A DNA stretch of 64,000 bases from Phycisphaeraceae bacterium. GTDB taxonomy: Bacteria; Planctomycetota; Phycisphaerae; Phycisphaerales; UBA1924. Both the position numbers and the translations under genes were made by a program. The notes under the pieces were generated by a model. That model worked only from the letters and a program-made list of their open reading frames with translations, was not told the origin of the DNA and did no database searches. Positions 7,475-16,733 of this stretch are shown piece after piece; within the stretch, counting starts at the first letter, position 1; each line of letters begins with the position of its first letter. The stretch lies in the NCBI GenBank assembly GCA_019636555.1, contig JAHBXH010000001.1, positions 1,364,001 through 1,428,000 of the forward strand, written 5' to 3'.

Positions 7475-9018
7475 CGGGCGGGTTCGAGTTCGCCCGAGCG
7501 GGATTTGACCTGAACCTGGAGCGCCACCTTTTTCTCGCGCGGGGCTTCCTGGTGCATTTTTCGTGCGCGATGCATGGACCAGTCGGTAACCGAAAGATCC
7601 GGTGCGCTCGCGGATGAGTGCACGCGCAGCATGTCGTACACATTGTCGCGCTGCGCCGGAATGAAGCCTGCCCCGCGGATCAGGCGACAGAGCACCGCCT
7701 CATCGAGGCAATAGGTCGTGCCGGCGCTGCTGACCACGTTTTCTTCCATCATCACGCTGCCCATGTCGTTCGCGCCGTACGAGAGCGCGACTTGCCCGAT
7801 GTGCGGGCCCATGGTGACCCACGAACTACCGATCGAATAAATGTTGTCGAGCATCAGGCGGCTGAGCGCCTGCGTGCGCAGGTAGTCGGTGCTGCCGCTC
7901 ATGCGCACGCGTCGGCCGAATTCTTCCGCGCCCTGAACCGACTTGTGATCCACATCCGCGTTCTTGCCCCACTCAAACGCGCGAGCGAGAAGGTCGCCGG
8001 GGAACTCGGATTTGAGTTCGGCTTCGTTCACTCCCCAGTCTCTTACGCGACCCAATGGCGTGTTCTCGCGCTGGAACGGCCACGAAATAAACGCCTTGTA
8101 GTGCCCGCCGCCGGCGCTTGCCCTCCGGCGTTCGGGGCGGCGCCATCCGTTCGCGTACTTCGAATGGATCTGCGGCGCCGGCGTGTCGATCGAGGAATCG
8201 GGTTTGGCCAATTCGCCGCCGAATTCCCGCAGTGCGCGATCCTGCCACTCACGCACCAGCATTATGTGATGGATGCGGTCGGCGTATCCCTCGATGTGTC
8301 CGAACATCATCGTCGCGCTCGTGAACATGCCGAGCGAGTGCGCCACATACATCACCGTGAGCCAACTCTCCGCGTCGCACTTTCCTAGCCCGATCTTGCG
8401 ACGCACCGGATTCGCGAAGATTTCGCCGCCGCCTCCCGGAACGCTGTCGAGGCCGGCATCACGCAGTCGGACCATGACCCAGCGGATCTTCTCCTCCAGG
8501 TTCTTGCCGGGCGGATCAAAGAAGTGAACAAACTCGATGAATTCGGGCGGGCTGAATCCGTGCACGTGGATGTGCGGGTAGCGTTCCTTGATCGCGTAGA
8601 GCAGATCGAGGTACCAGTCGAATGGCAAATCGGGGTTCATGCCTCCTTGCATCAGGATCTGGGTGCCGCCGATGGCGGACAATTCGCCGACTTTCTGGAG
8701 AAGCACCTCATACTCAAGCGTGTACGCATCGGCCTCGTGTCCGTCGCGGCGGAACGCGCAGAACGTGCATTTGGCGTTGCAGACGTTTGTGTAATTGATG
8801 TTCCGGTCAATCACATACGTCCGGAAAGAGTCGCCGTGGAGACGCCGGCAACTCGCGTCGGCGTAGCGCCCGAGCATGGCCAATGGCGAGCGCCGGAAGA
8901 GCTCGAGAGCCTGGTCCGGGCCGAGCCTGGCTGTCCCAGAAGCAACCGCGGTCAGAAACCCCGCGTCGAGAGGGTCGGCGTGAGGAACGAGCGGGGGCGG
9001 GGTGTAGAGGTTGCTCAT
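7471..9018 (-). CDS. mqnC: cyclic dehypoxanthinyl futalosine synthase (radical SAM)
   Basis: A 515-residue radical SAM enzyme of the MqnC/MqnE/CofH family. The 4Fe-4S motif is CNAKCTFCAF near residue 80, followed by ILMQGGMNP, HIHVHGFSPPE, VPGGGGEIF and TSATMMFGHIE, and SWPFQRENTPLG. The NYTNVC-x3-C-x2-C context and VPGGG motif fit MqnC, which closes the spiro ring of cyclic DHFL in the futalosine route to menaquinone. A roughly 35-residue Arg/Pro-rich insert lies between the domain core and the WPFQ motif, making the protein longer than the usual 370-400; the tail is also extended. Start chosen at ATG 9018 (MSNLYTPPP); longer forms are possible. The stop codon TAG lies inside the MITE-like terminus. 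No other menaquinone gene is adjacent. Confidence 0.85.
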   Translation of the reverse strand: MSNLYTPPPLVPHADPLDAGFLTAVASGTARLGPDQALELFRRSPLAMLGRYADASCRRLHGDSFRTYVIDRNINYTNVCNAKCTFCAFRRDGHEADAYTLEYEVLLQKVGELSAIGGTQILMQGGMNPDLPFDWYLDLLYAIKERYPHIHVHGFSPPEFIEFVHFFDPPGKNLEEKIRWVMVRLRDAGLDSVPGGGGEIFANPVRRKIGLGKCDAESWLTVMYVAHSLGMFTSATMMFGHIEGYADRIHHIMLVREWQDRALREFGGELAKPDSSIDTPAPQIHSKYANGWRRPERRRASAGGGHYKAFISWPFQRENTPLGRVRDWGVNEAELKSEFPGDLLARAFEWGKNADVDHKSVQGAEEFGRRVRMSGSTDYLRTQALSRLMLDNIYSIGSSWVTMGPHIGQVALSYGANDMGSVMMEENVVSSAGTTYCLDEAVLCRLIRGAGFIPAQRDNVYDMLRVHSSASAPDLSVTDWSMHRARKMHQEAPREKKVALQVQVKSRSGELEPAR

Positions 9019-9188
9019 GGGCGAAGCTTCGAAACTTTCAGGATACTTTGAAAGCATAGCGGTGGCGACCCGGGATCGCAATTCTGGGCAATTTGTTCCG
9101 GATACACGGCACAATCGCTCCAGCCGTCTTAACAACCCGTCGATAGGACGCAAGGGTTCAAAATGCAAGCACTTATGGGAGCCTGAAC

Positions 9189-10118
9189 GTGCCCCGGCCA
9201 ACTCCTGGCGCCTACATCAACGCCTCACCAGCTTTGCTCGCGCTCCGGCGCGGTGCGGTCTTCTCGGCGCTAGTCGTGGCATGTGCGATCGTTGCGCAAT
9301 CGCTGGTCTTCGCGTGTGTCCACTACACCGACATTCGATTCGAAGCAGCCACGCGCGAGCAGGCGACCTCCCATGAGAATCTGGTCGTGGTCGAAGCCGG
9401 ACCTCGCAAGCCGATAGATCCGGCAACGCTCGATACCGATGTTTCGGAATCCCGCACGACCGGGAAAGCAGACGGCGTACTGGCCGCCGTGTCGAATACA
9501 GCCTCGGGCGTCGGCGTCGTCGCGCTCGCGGTGCTGGTTGCGCAATGCTGGATGGCGACCGCGATCGCCGCGGGCGCCGGCGTGGTCGGCATGCAGCGCG
9601 CGGTGCGTGCAGCCAACATCACAACAGCGCTCTTTCTGATCGCGCTTCCATGGTCAAGCGCCATTCCCGCGACGCCAATCTGGGGAGTCTTCTGCGGGTA
9701 TCAGCCGCTGATCAACGCGAGCAGCGCAGTGGCGGCCGGCTCCGCGAGCGAGCTGCTCACGCTGACTATTCATGCGATCTTTCCCGTGGCGCTCATCGGC
9801 TTGCTCGTCTGGGCTGTGTTCAGCCTGAGCGTCGGTGTTTCCGCCGGAATCGTGAAGGCGACGATTGATCCGGTGATCGAGGCGGAGATCGCCGCGGTTC
9901 AGGAGTACGGAGCGGGAAGCTTGTATGCGGGGCGATCAGCGGGGGATCTCCAGCGGATCGGATCCGCTCCTTTGGTTTCGCCGATCCGAATTGCGGGTGA
10001 CAACGAAGCGGATCGGGCCATGGCCGAACTCGAGAAGCTCGCCGGCCGCAAACGTTCGCGCGACGGCGATGAGCCGCTGCGTCCGACCGGGACTGATCCG
10101 CTGCGCCGGCCGATCTAA
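9189..10118 (+). CDS. hypothetical membrane protein with four predicted membrane segments
   Basis: A 309-residue protein I do not recognise, starting with GTG. Hydrophobic segments are visible at about 22-45, 100-122, 138-160 and 190-225; the loop between the first two (46-98) is polar, and the last 85 residues are an Arg/Asp-rich cytoplasmic-looking tail ending in PLRRPI. No catalytic motif is seen. It is divergent from mqnC with a 170-base gap in which I find no clear promoter, and convergent with the recombinase gene downstream. Confidence 0.55.
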   Translation: MPRPTPGAYINASPALLALRRGAVFSALVVACAIVAQSLVFACVHYTDIRFEAATREQATSHENLVVVEAGPRKPIDPATLDTDVSESRTTGKADGVLAAVSNTASGVGVVALAVLVAQCWMATAIAAGAGVVGMQRAVRAANITTALFLIALPWSSAIPATPIWGVFCGYQPLINASSAVAAGSASELLTLTIHAIFPVALIGLLVWAVFSLSVGVSAGIVKATIDPVIEAEIAAVQEYGAGSLYAGRSAGDLQRIGSAPLVSPIRIAGDNEADRAMAELEKLAGRKRSRDGDEPLRPTGTDPLRRPI

Positions 10119-10185
10119 CTCCGAGATCACAGTATCGAAGTGGCCCGTACGGCCTGCCGCGACTCTTGCGACATGCGAGGGAGTG

Positions 10186-11250
10186 CTACGAGGCCGAGCG
10201 TGAACGCGGCGATCCGGAGTCGGCCGGTCGCGCCGAGCGTTCGCGCGGGTGGAACTTGGCGTGCACCACTTTGAGGTGCGATCGATCGACGTGCGTGTAT
10301 ATCTGTGTCGTCGCGATGTCGGCGTGGCCGAGCATCTCCTGCAGCACGCGGAGGTCGGCGCCGCCGACGAGCATGTGCGTCGCGAAACTGTGCCGGAGCA
10401 TGTGCGGATGAACATCGCGGAGACCTGCCGCCGCCGCGTGTTTGCGAACGATCTGCCAGAGCGCGACGCGCTCGATGGGGCCGCCGGAACGGGAGAGAAA
10501 AACGCGCCCTTTGTCGCGCCCGTCTGGTTGCAGCAACTTCGGCCGACACTCCTTCAAGTACTCATCGAGCACGCGACGCGCCGGCATTCCGATCGGCACG
10601 AGCCGCTGCTTATTGCCTTTTCCGGTGACGAGCACGCCGCCGATCGCGGGATCCACTGATCGCAGCGTGATGGTGGAAATCTCGGTTGCGCGCAGCCCGC
10701 TGCTGTACAGCATCTCGAGAATGGCGCGATCGCGCAGCCATAGCGGAGGCGAGCCGTCAACTTCTTTCGGCGGCCGCGGCGATTCGATCAACGAACGCAC
10801 CTGCTGAATCGAGAGGCACTCGGGCAGTCTCTTCCAGCGGGTGGGGGGATCGAGCGAGTCGGACGGATTGCGATCGATCCGGGCGTTGGCGTGAAGCCAG
10901 CGGAAGAACACACGGATGGTCGCGAGGTGGCGAGAAACCGAAGAACCCTCCATCTTGCGTTCAGACTTGAGCCTCGCGAGGTGATCGATGAGATGCTGGG
11001 TGGTGATCGCGCGAACAGTCCCGACGCCTCTCGCTGCAAGCTCGGTCAGGAGTTCGCCCAGGTCGCGTCCGTATGCCTCGAGCGTGGCGCGGCTCATGCC
11101 GCGCTCGATGCGCAAATACACGAGAAAGTTGTCGCGTGCCGCGTCGAGCTCGCGCGGCAATTCCGCACTGGGCGCTTTCTTTCGAGCGCGCGGTCTGGCT
11201 TCCTTCGCTTCACGAAATTCAGATCCGAGTTGGCCGTGCCGGCGTCCCAT
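10186..11250 (-). CDS. xerD: tyrosine recombinase of the XerC/XerD type
   Basis: A 354-residue site-specific recombinase of the chromosome-dimer-resolving family. The N-terminal SAM-like domain (about 35-125) begins FLVYLRIERGMS. All catalytic residues are present: Arg in SSGLRATE (187), Lys in TGKGNKQR (211), His and Arg in HPHMLRHSFATH (283, 286), His in GHADI (309) and Tyr in TTQIYTHV (318). ATG 11250 is preferred because AGGACC lies just upstream; an ATG at 11298 would add 16 residues. Length, the HMLRHSFATH box and the lack of phage or integron neighbours favour housekeeping XerC/D over an integrase; C versus D cannot be settled. A short Arg/Ser-rich tail follows the family end. Confidence 0.85.
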   Translation of the reverse strand: MGRRHGQLGSEFREAKEARPRARKKAPSAELPRELDAARDNFLVYLRIERGMSRATLEAYGRDLGELLTELAARGVGTVRAITTQHLIDHLARLKSERKMEGSSVSRHLATIRVFFRWLHANARIDRNPSDSLDPPTRWKRLPECLSIQQVRSLIESPRPPKEVDGSPPLWLRDRAILEMLYSSGLRATEISTITLRSVDPAIGGVLVTGKGNKQRLVPIGMPARRVLDEYLKECRPKLLQPDGRDKGRVFLSRSGGPIERVALWQIVRKHAAAAGLRDVHPHMLRHSFATHMLVGGADLRVLQEMLGHADIATTQIYTHVDRSHLKVVHAKFHPRERSARPADSGSPRSRSAS

Positions 11251-11306
11251 CTGGTCCTGAAGATCGTCAGAATATCGAATCCGGCGTGAACACAACATCG
11301 CGCAAG

Positions 11307-11335
11307 AAAAAACCCCGGGCGGAGTACGCCCGGGG
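11307..11335 (-). terminator. rho-independent terminator of flagellin gene 1
   Basis: CCCCGGGCG (11313-11321) and CGCCCGGGG (11327-11335) pair over 9 bp with a 5-base loop. On the minus strand the hairpin is followed by six U (11307-11312). Confidence 0.85.
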
Positions 11336-11368
11336 CCGCGTGATTCTCGTTTCTCTCAGGTCTTCGGC

Positions 11369-12877
11369 TTAGCCGAGGAGCTGAAGAGCGGCCTGAGGCG
11401 ACTGGTTCGCGACACCCAGAATGTTGGTCGAGGCATTGACCAGGATCTGGTTGCGGGTTAGTTTCGCCGTCTCACTCGCGAAGTCGGCGTCGCGGATGAT
11501 CGACTGAGCTGCAGTCGAGTTTTCCACGGCCACGCCCAGGCTGCGGACCGTCGAACCGATCGTGTTCGACTGGAAGGCGCCCAAGCGGCCGGCGAGCGAC
11601 GAGGTCTGAAGGATCGCCGCGGCGATGACCTTCTGAGCGTTGTCGGTGCTGCCGCTGACCACGTTGTTGGCCTTGCCCGAGGCGAGGCTGTTCAGGTAGC
11701 CAAGAGCCTGCGTGCCGAGCTTGGTGGTCTCGACCGACTGGATGCCGATCGACACCTTGCCGCCGATGTCCACGTTGCCGTTGAGCTGGAACGAAGCGCC
11801 GCCGCCGATGATCGAGAACGCGTGGCTTCCGACCGCGCCCAGCGTCTGAGACTGGGTGTCGCTCAGCGTCACTTCGACGTCGAGGAAGTCGGTGTTCACG
11901 CGGGCCGTCTTACCGGTCGCGGTGGTGGAGATGCCGTTGATCGTCGCGGTGACGTCGGCACCCTTCTTGGTGATGGTGTTGCTCGCGTTGGCGAAGGTGC
12001 TGACGCGAGTCGTGTTGGCGACGGCGTCGTTGGTCGAATTCAGAGCGTACACGCCTTCCTGACCGCTGTTGGCGATGTTGCCGGCGTCGACGACGCGGAG
12101 GCTGGCGTAGTTCGCGCTGCCGAAGTCGGTCGCGTCGAGACGGATGCCCGTGCCCGAGACGGTCGCTTTCGCGCCGGTGATGCTCGTGAAGCTGTTAATC
12201 GCCGCGGCGATGTTGGTCAGGCTCGTCGAGCTGCTGAACGTGAGCTGACGCGTGCCCGCCGCACCACCGACTTCGATGGTGAACTGGCTGCCCGTGCCCG
12301 TGTCGATCGACGAAGCGCCGAACGACAGGAACATACCGCCTTTGTGCGCCGATGCGGTGACGAGAACGTCCACGTTCGTGCTGCCGTTGAACTTCGCGGC
12401 GTTGATCTTGTAGTCCGACACGCCCGAAGCGACGGCGGATGTCTTGAAATCAAAGTTGCCGTTCAGGAGGCGCACACCCTGAAAGGACGTGCTGCTCGAG
12501 ATGCGGTCGATGGTCTGGAGAATCGAGTCGATCTGAAGCTGGTTCGCCTGCTTTTCTGACTCGGAGATGCCCGCGGCGCTGGAGCTGGCCGTGACCAGAC
12601 CCTGCAGCTGCGTCAAAAGGCTCGACACCTCGGTGATGCCGCCAGCGGCAATGTTCACCACCTGGTCGGCGCGGTTGGCGTTCGCGACCGCGGCGTTCTT
12701 GCCCGCGATTTCGGCGCTGAGGTTGTTGCTCGCGATCAAGCCGGCAGGATCATCCTTGCCGCTGTTGATGCGAAGACCCGTCGAGAGTCGCTCGAGCGAG
12801 GTGGACAGGCCTGTCTGGTTTTGGCCGAGCACCCGCTGAGCAATCAGCGACTGAACGTTTGTATTAATCCGTCCCAT
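11369..12877 (-). CDS. fliC: flagellin paralogue 1
   Basis: A 502-residue filament subunit. The N-terminal D0/D1 region begins MGRINTNVQSLIAQRVLGQN and contains LSTGLRINSGKDDPAGLIASN; the C-terminal D1/D0 region has IRDADFASETAKLTRNQILV and ends LQLLG. The centre (about 180-400) carries the flagellin hypervariable part with LTFSSSTSLTNIAAAIN, a flagellin IN-type motif also found in paralogues 2 and 3. A GGAGGA ribosome binding site lies 7-8 bases before the ATG inside a GGA-loop hairpin. The copy is closest to paralogue 3 (same length, most positions equal), a recent duplicate or gene-conversion partner. It has its own strong terminator. Last of four flagellins in the direction of transcription. 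Confidence 0.95.
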   Translation of the reverse strand: MGRINTNVQSLIAQRVLGQNQTGLSTSLERLSTGLRINSGKDDPAGLIASNNLSAEIAGKNAAVANANRADQVVNIAAGGITEVSSLLTQLQGLVTASSSAAGISESEKQANQLQIDSILQTIDRISSSTSFQGVRLLNGNFDFKTSAVASGVSDYKINAAKFNGSTNVDVLVTASAHKGGMFLSFGASSIDTGTGSQFTIEVGGAAGTRQLTFSSSTSLTNIAAAINSFTSITGAKATVSGTGIRLDATDFGSANYASLRVVDAGNIANSGQEGVYALNSTNDAVANTTRVSTFANASNTITKKGADVTATINGISTTATGKTARVNTDFLDVEVTLSDTQSQTLGAVGSHAFSIIGGGASFQLNGNVDIGGKVSIGIQSVETTKLGTQALGYLNSLASGKANNVVSGSTDNAQKVIAAAILQTSSLAGRLGAFQSNTIGSTVRSLGVAVENSTAAQSIIRDADFASETAKLTRNQILVNASTNILGVANQSPQAALQLLG

Positions 12878-12878
12878 G

Positions 12879-12899
12879 GAATCGATTCCTCCGTGATTC
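12879..12899 (-). promoter_or_regulatory. candidate CsrA-binding hairpin in flagellin 1 leader
   Basis: In the minus-strand RNA GAAUC and GAUUC pair around a loop ACGGAGGAAUC that holds the Shine-Dalgarno GGAGGA. A competing perfect 12-bp palindrome, GGAATCGATTCC, spans 12878-12889. A GGA in a hairpin loop over the ribosome binding site is the classical CsrA target. Confidence 0.45.
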
Positions 12900-13182
12900 G
12901 TCCCGCACGCGGGTCGATCGGACGCCGCAGCGCCTACCCCTTCCCGCGCCGGGCGAACGGCCCGGCACGACTCGCCTCTGCGGAAAACCGCCTAGGCGCC
13001 GAGGCGCAGAACCGATCCGCGCCGCCTCCGCCCCCTCGCCGTCACGCATGGCTCGGGGGGGCCAGACTGGACAATCGGGAGACTTGACCAACGCGCCAAG
13101 TTCCTGAGCCGATCCTCATGCCAAACGGGTTGGTTTGTGCGCCCTGCGCGGGTCGGCGCGAGCGGTTCTCGGTACCAACGAA
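12900..13182. other. non-coding interval between flagellin genes 1 and 2
   Basis: GC-rich leader of flagellin 1 plus spacer. I find no convincing sigma28 or sigma70 promoter here and no open frame with a coding look. Confidence 0.5.
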
Positions 13183-13209
13183 AAAGGCCCGCGATGAACG
13201 CGGGCCTTT
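13183..13209 (-). terminator. terminator of flagellin gene 2
   Basis: AAAGGCCCGCG (13183-13193) and CGCGGGCCTTT (13199-13209) form a perfect 11-bp stem with a 5-base loop; the minus strand continues with two more U (13181-13182). Confidence 0.8.
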
Positions 13210-13242
13210 GGTCGTTTTGGGACTCGGCTTTGGTCTGATTCT

Positions 13243-14757
13243 TTAGCCGAGGAGCTGCAGAACCGATTGCGGCGCCTGATTCGCAAGACCAAGCACATTG
13301 GTGCTAGCGTTCACCAGAATCTGCGCCCGGGTCAATCCGGCGGTCTCCGCGGCGAAATCGGCGTCGCGGATCGCGGACTCGGCCGCGGTCGTGTTCTCGA
13401 CCGAGACGCTCAGGCTTCGAATCGTCGAGCCCACAGTGTTCGACTGGAACGCGCCCAGGCGGCCTCTCAGCGAAGAGATCTGTTCGATCGCCTTGTTGAC
13501 CACCTGCTGTGCCTGTTCCGAATTGCCGTTGACCAGGTTGTTCGATTGACCCGAGGCGAGCGAATTCACGAAGCCCGAGGTCGAATTGCCCAACTGGGCG
13601 GTGTTGACGGTCTGAATGCCGATCGACACCCGCCCGGCGATATTGACTTGCCCGCTGAGCTGGAAATCGGCGCCGCCCCCGGTGATGGTGAATGCGTGGG
13701 AAGTGCCCACGGCGCCCAGCGTCTGTGCCTGGGTCGTGGTAAGCGTCGCTTCAACGTCCAGGAAGTCGGTGTTGATGCGAGCATTCTTTCCGTGCGCGGT
13801 GGCGATAATCCCGTTGATTGTCGCCTGCAGATCCTGACCCTTGTCGGTCAGAGTGTTGATCGCATTCGCGAAGGTGCTGCGTAGGGTCGTACTGGCCGAA
13901 TTCGTGTCGGTGGCGTTGAGGTCGTAGATGCCTTCTTGGCTGCTGCTGGCGATTCCGGCCGAGCGGACAACCTTGATCGAGGTGTACTGCGACGAGCCGA
14001 ACTCGCTGCTGAAGAGCTTGATTCCGGTTCCCGAGGCCGTCGCCCGGGTTCCGGTCACAGACGCAAAGCTGTTGATTGCCGCAGCGATATTGGTGAGCGA
14101 CGTCGAGGAACTGAACGTGAGTTGACGTGTTCCGAAAACTCCGCCGACCTCGATCGTAAACTGGCTGTTGGCCGCTGTATCAATAGAAGTCGCGCCGAAG
14201 GAGAGGTAAAAGCCGGCCTGCTGCGCAGATCCTGTCACGAGGATGTCAGTGTGGAGCGAACCACCGGAGTATTTCGCGGCGTTGATGCGGAAGTCCGCGA
14301 TCCCGCTTGCGACGTTGCTGGTCCGGAAATCGAAGCTGCCGTTCAGCAGCTTGACGCCCTGGAAACTTGTGGCGGACGAAATGCGGTCGATGGTCTGCAG
14401 GATCGAATCGACCTGCAACTGGTTGGCCTGGCGCTCCGCGTCGGAGATGCCGGCGGAGGACGAGGAGCTGGTGATGAGCCCCTGCAGCTCGGTCAGCAGC
14501 GAGCTGACTTCCTGCAAGCCCCCCTCGGCGATGTTGACCACCTGATCGGCGCGGTTTGCGTTGGCCACGGCCTGGTTGGTGGATTGAATCTCGGCGCGAA
14601 GGTTCTCGGAAGCGATCAGGCCGGCGGGGTCGTCCTTGCCGCGGCTGATCCTCAGGCCGGTGCTGAGCCGCTCGAGCGATGTGGACAGCGAATGCTGGTT
14701 CTGTTGCAACACCCGCTGGGCGATCAGAGACTGAACGTTTGAGTTGATGCGGCTCAT
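13243..14757 (-). CDS. fliC: flagellin paralogue 2
   Basis: A 504-residue flagellin. N-terminal MSRINSNVQSLIAQRVLQQN and LSTGLRISRGKDDPAGLIASE; C-terminal IRDADFAAETAGLTRAQILV and LQLLG. The centre shares the SSSTSLTNIAAAIN block with paralogues 1 and 3 but is more divergent. Start ATG 14757 has GGGGAAG 6-8 bases upstream; a longer in-frame extension to 14868 would be non-homologous and would run through the predicted sigma28 leader, so it is rejected. It has the best sigma28-like promoter of the four copies at 14874-14900, giving a leader of about 110 bases, and its own terminator. Confidence 0.95.
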   Translation of the reverse strand: MSRINSNVQSLIAQRVLQQNQHSLSTSLERLSTGLRISRGKDDPAGLIASENLRAEIQSTNQAVANANRADQVVNIAEGGLQEVSSLLTELQGLITSSSSSAGISDAERQANQLQVDSILQTIDRISSATSFQGVKLLNGSFDFRTSNVASGIADFRINAAKYSGGSLHTDILVTGSAQQAGFYLSFGATSIDTAANSQFTIEVGGVFGTRQLTFSSSTSLTNIAAAINSFASVTGTRATASGTGIKLFSSEFGSSQYTSIKVVRSAGIASSSQEGIYDLNATDTNSASTTLRSTFANAINTLTDKGQDLQATINGIIATAHGKNARINTDFLDVEATLTTTQAQTLGAVGTSHAFTITGGGADFQLSGQVNIAGRVSIGIQTVNTAQLGNSTSGFVNSLASGQSNNLVNGNSEQAQQVVNKAIEQISSLRGRLGAFQSNTVGSTIRSLSVSVENTTAAESAIRDADFAAETAGLTRAQILVNASTNVLGLANQAPQSVLQLLG

Positions 14758-14873
14758 GGCAAACTTCCCCAGAATCCCGACCCGTGACCGAGTGTCAAAC
14801 CCGGCACTCAAAGCCCGTATCCGTACAGGCTTTGCGTCAGGCTCGGAGGTTTCCGGGCGTTGACGCACACGGG

Positions 14874-14900
14874 GGATCGGCGCGTCCGGAAAGCGCTTTG
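14874..14900 (-). promoter_or_regulatory. sigma28-type promoter of flagellin 2
   Basis: Read on the minus strand: CAAA, 15-base spacer, GCCGATCC. Compared with TAAA-N15-GCCGATAA this is 3/4 and 6/8 with the ideal spacing, about 115 bases before the flagellin start. Confidence 0.5.
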
Positions 14901-14961
14901 AGCCGTCTCATAAAAACGGTGAAAAAACTCGGCGCAACATCTGCGCGTTGCGCAAATGAAA

Positions 14962-14991
14962 CCGGCCCCGGAAGTTCGATTCCGGGGCCGG
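14962..14991 (-). terminator. terminator of flagellin gene 3
   Basis: CCGGCCCCGGAA (14962-14973) and TTCCGGGGCCGG (14980-14991) form a perfect 12-bp stem with a 6-base loop, 34 bases after the flagellin 3 stop; the U-tract is short. Confidence 0.75.
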
Positions 14992-15024
14992 CACTTGGGA
15001 CGAGCTGATCAAATCAGGTCAGAA

Positions 15025-16533
15025 TTAGCCGAGCAGCTGCAGCACGGACTGCGGGGCCTGGTTGGCAAGACCGAGCACGTTGGTCGAGGCGTTCACGAGG
15101 ATCTGCGAGCGGGTGAGGCCCGCGGTTTCCGCCGCGAAGTCCGCATCCCGGATGATCGACTGAGCTGCCGTCGCGTTCTCAACCGCCACGCCGAGGCTTC
15201 GGATGGTGGCCCCGACCGTGTTGGACTGGAACGCGCCGAGTCGACCGGAGAGCGAGCTGATTTGTTCGATCGCGGCGCCAACGATTTTCTGAGCGTTCTC
15301 GGTGCTGCCGGTCACGACGTTGGAAGCCTGTCCGCTGGCGAGCTGGCTCAGGTATCCAACCACCTGATTGCCCAGCGAGGTCGTTCCGACCGACTGGATG
15401 CCGATCGAGACCTTGCCGGAGATATCGACGTTGCCGGCGAGCGTAAATGTTGCGCCGCCTCCGATGATGGAGAAGGCGTGCGAGCCGACGGCGCCGAGCG
15501 TCTGCGACTGCGTCGTCGTGAGCGTCGTTTCAACATCGAGGAAGTCGGTGTTGATGCGGGCGGTCTTGCCGTTCGTGATGGCGGCGACGCCATTGATCGT
15601 CGCCTGCATGTCCTTGCCCTTGTTGGTGATCGTGTTGGTCACGCCACCAAAAGTGCTGCGCTTGGTGGTCGAAGCGGAATTGGTGTCGTTGGACTGCAGG
15701 TCGTAGACACCCTCTTGACCGCTGCTGGCGATGCTGCCGGCGTTGACGACGCGGAGGCTGACGTAGTTGGCGCTGCCGAAGTCGGTCGAGTTGAGCTTGA
15801 TGCCCGTTCCCGAAACCGTGGCATTGACGCCGGTGATGCTGGTGAAGCTGTTGATCGCAGAGGCAATGTTGGTCAGGCTCGTGGAGCTGCTGAACGTGAG
15901 CTGACGGCTGCCGGAGGCGCCGCCGACTTCGATGGTGAACTGGCTGCCGGTGCCCGTATCGATCGAAGCGGCGCCGAACGAGAGGAACATCCCGCCCTGC
16001 TGCGCCGAGCCCGTTACGAGCACGTCGACGTTGGCGCTGCTGGCGAACTTGGCGGCATTAATCTTGTAGTCGGCGACGCCCGAGGCGACTCCCGACGTTT
16101 TGAAGTCGAAATTGCCGTTCAGGAGCTTGATGCCCTGGAACGAGGTGCTGGTCGAGATGCGATCGATCGTCTGGAGGATCGAGTCGATCTGGAGCTGGTT
16201 GGCCGAGCGCTCCGCATCGGAAATACCGGCGGAAGAAGAGGTGGCCGTGATCAGGCCCTGCAACTGGGTCAGCAGGCCCGAAACTTCGGACAGGCCGCCG
16301 GCGGCGATGTTTACCACCTGATCGGCGCGGTTGGCGTTCGCGACCGCGGCGTTCTTGCTCGCGATCTCGGCGCCGAGGTTGTTGCTGGCGATAAGGCCCG
16401 CAGGGTCGTCCTTGCCGCTGTTGATGCGAAGGCCTGTGGACAGGCGTTGGAGCGAGCTGCTCAGCGACTGCTGGTTCTGGCCGAGCACGCGCTGGGCGAT
16501 CAGAGATTGGACGTTGGTATTGATGCGGCCCAT
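15025..16533 (-). CDS. fliC: flagellin paralogue 3
   Basis: A 502-residue flagellin almost co-linear with paralogue 1. N-terminal MGRINTNVQSLIAQRVLGQN, LSTGLRINSGKDDPAGLIASN; C-terminal IRDADFAAETAGLTRSQILV and LQLLG. The centre again has LTFSSSTSLTNIASAINSF and an alanine/serine/threonine-rich, Cys-free surface domain. Ribosome binding site GGGAGG lies about 11 bases before the ATG. A sigma28-like element lies about 200 bases upstream, so this copy probably has its own promoter and long leader. The plus strand opposite this gene is open for over 600 codons, an artefact of biased codon use. Confidence 0.95.
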   Translation of the reverse strand: MGRINTNVQSLIAQRVLGQNQQSLSSSLQRLSTGLRINSGKDDPAGLIASNNLGAEIASKNAAVANANRADQVVNIAAGGLSEVSGLLTQLQGLITATSSSAGISDAERSANQLQIDSILQTIDRISTSTSFQGIKLLNGNFDFKTSGVASGVADYKINAAKFASSANVDVLVTGSAQQGGMFLSFGAASIDTGTGSQFTIEVGGASGSRQLTFSSSTSLTNIASAINSFTSITGVNATVSGTGIKLNSTDFGSANYVSLRVVNAGSIASSGQEGVYDLQSNDTNSASTTKRSTFGGVTNTITNKGKDMQATINGVAAITNGKTARINTDFLDVETTLTTTQSQTLGAVGSHAFSIIGGGATFTLAGNVDISGKVSIGIQSVGTTSLGNQVVGYLSQLASGQASNVVTGSTENAQKIVGAAIEQISSLSGRLGAFQSNTVGATIRSLGVAVENATAAQSIIRDADFAAETAGLTRSQILVNASTNVLGLANQAPQSVLQLLG

Positions 16534-16733
16534 GAGCGACGAACCTCCCTGCTTTCACGCGTTCGGGAGACCGGCGTGACCCGGGTCCGATCGCGCCAAG
16601 GTCCGTTTCCGCATCACGCGGCGACGCGGACCTTGTGTTCCCGGCCCCGCACACGCAGAAGGCCGGTGCCCCGAATCCGTTGCGGGGCCGATGCGCACCT
16701 CCGGACCATCCGAAAACACGCGATCGCACATGC

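Noticed and set aside
10186..11250. Integron or phage integrase
   Set aside because: The protein has XerC/D length and motifs; there are no attC sites, phage genes or flanking direct repeats.
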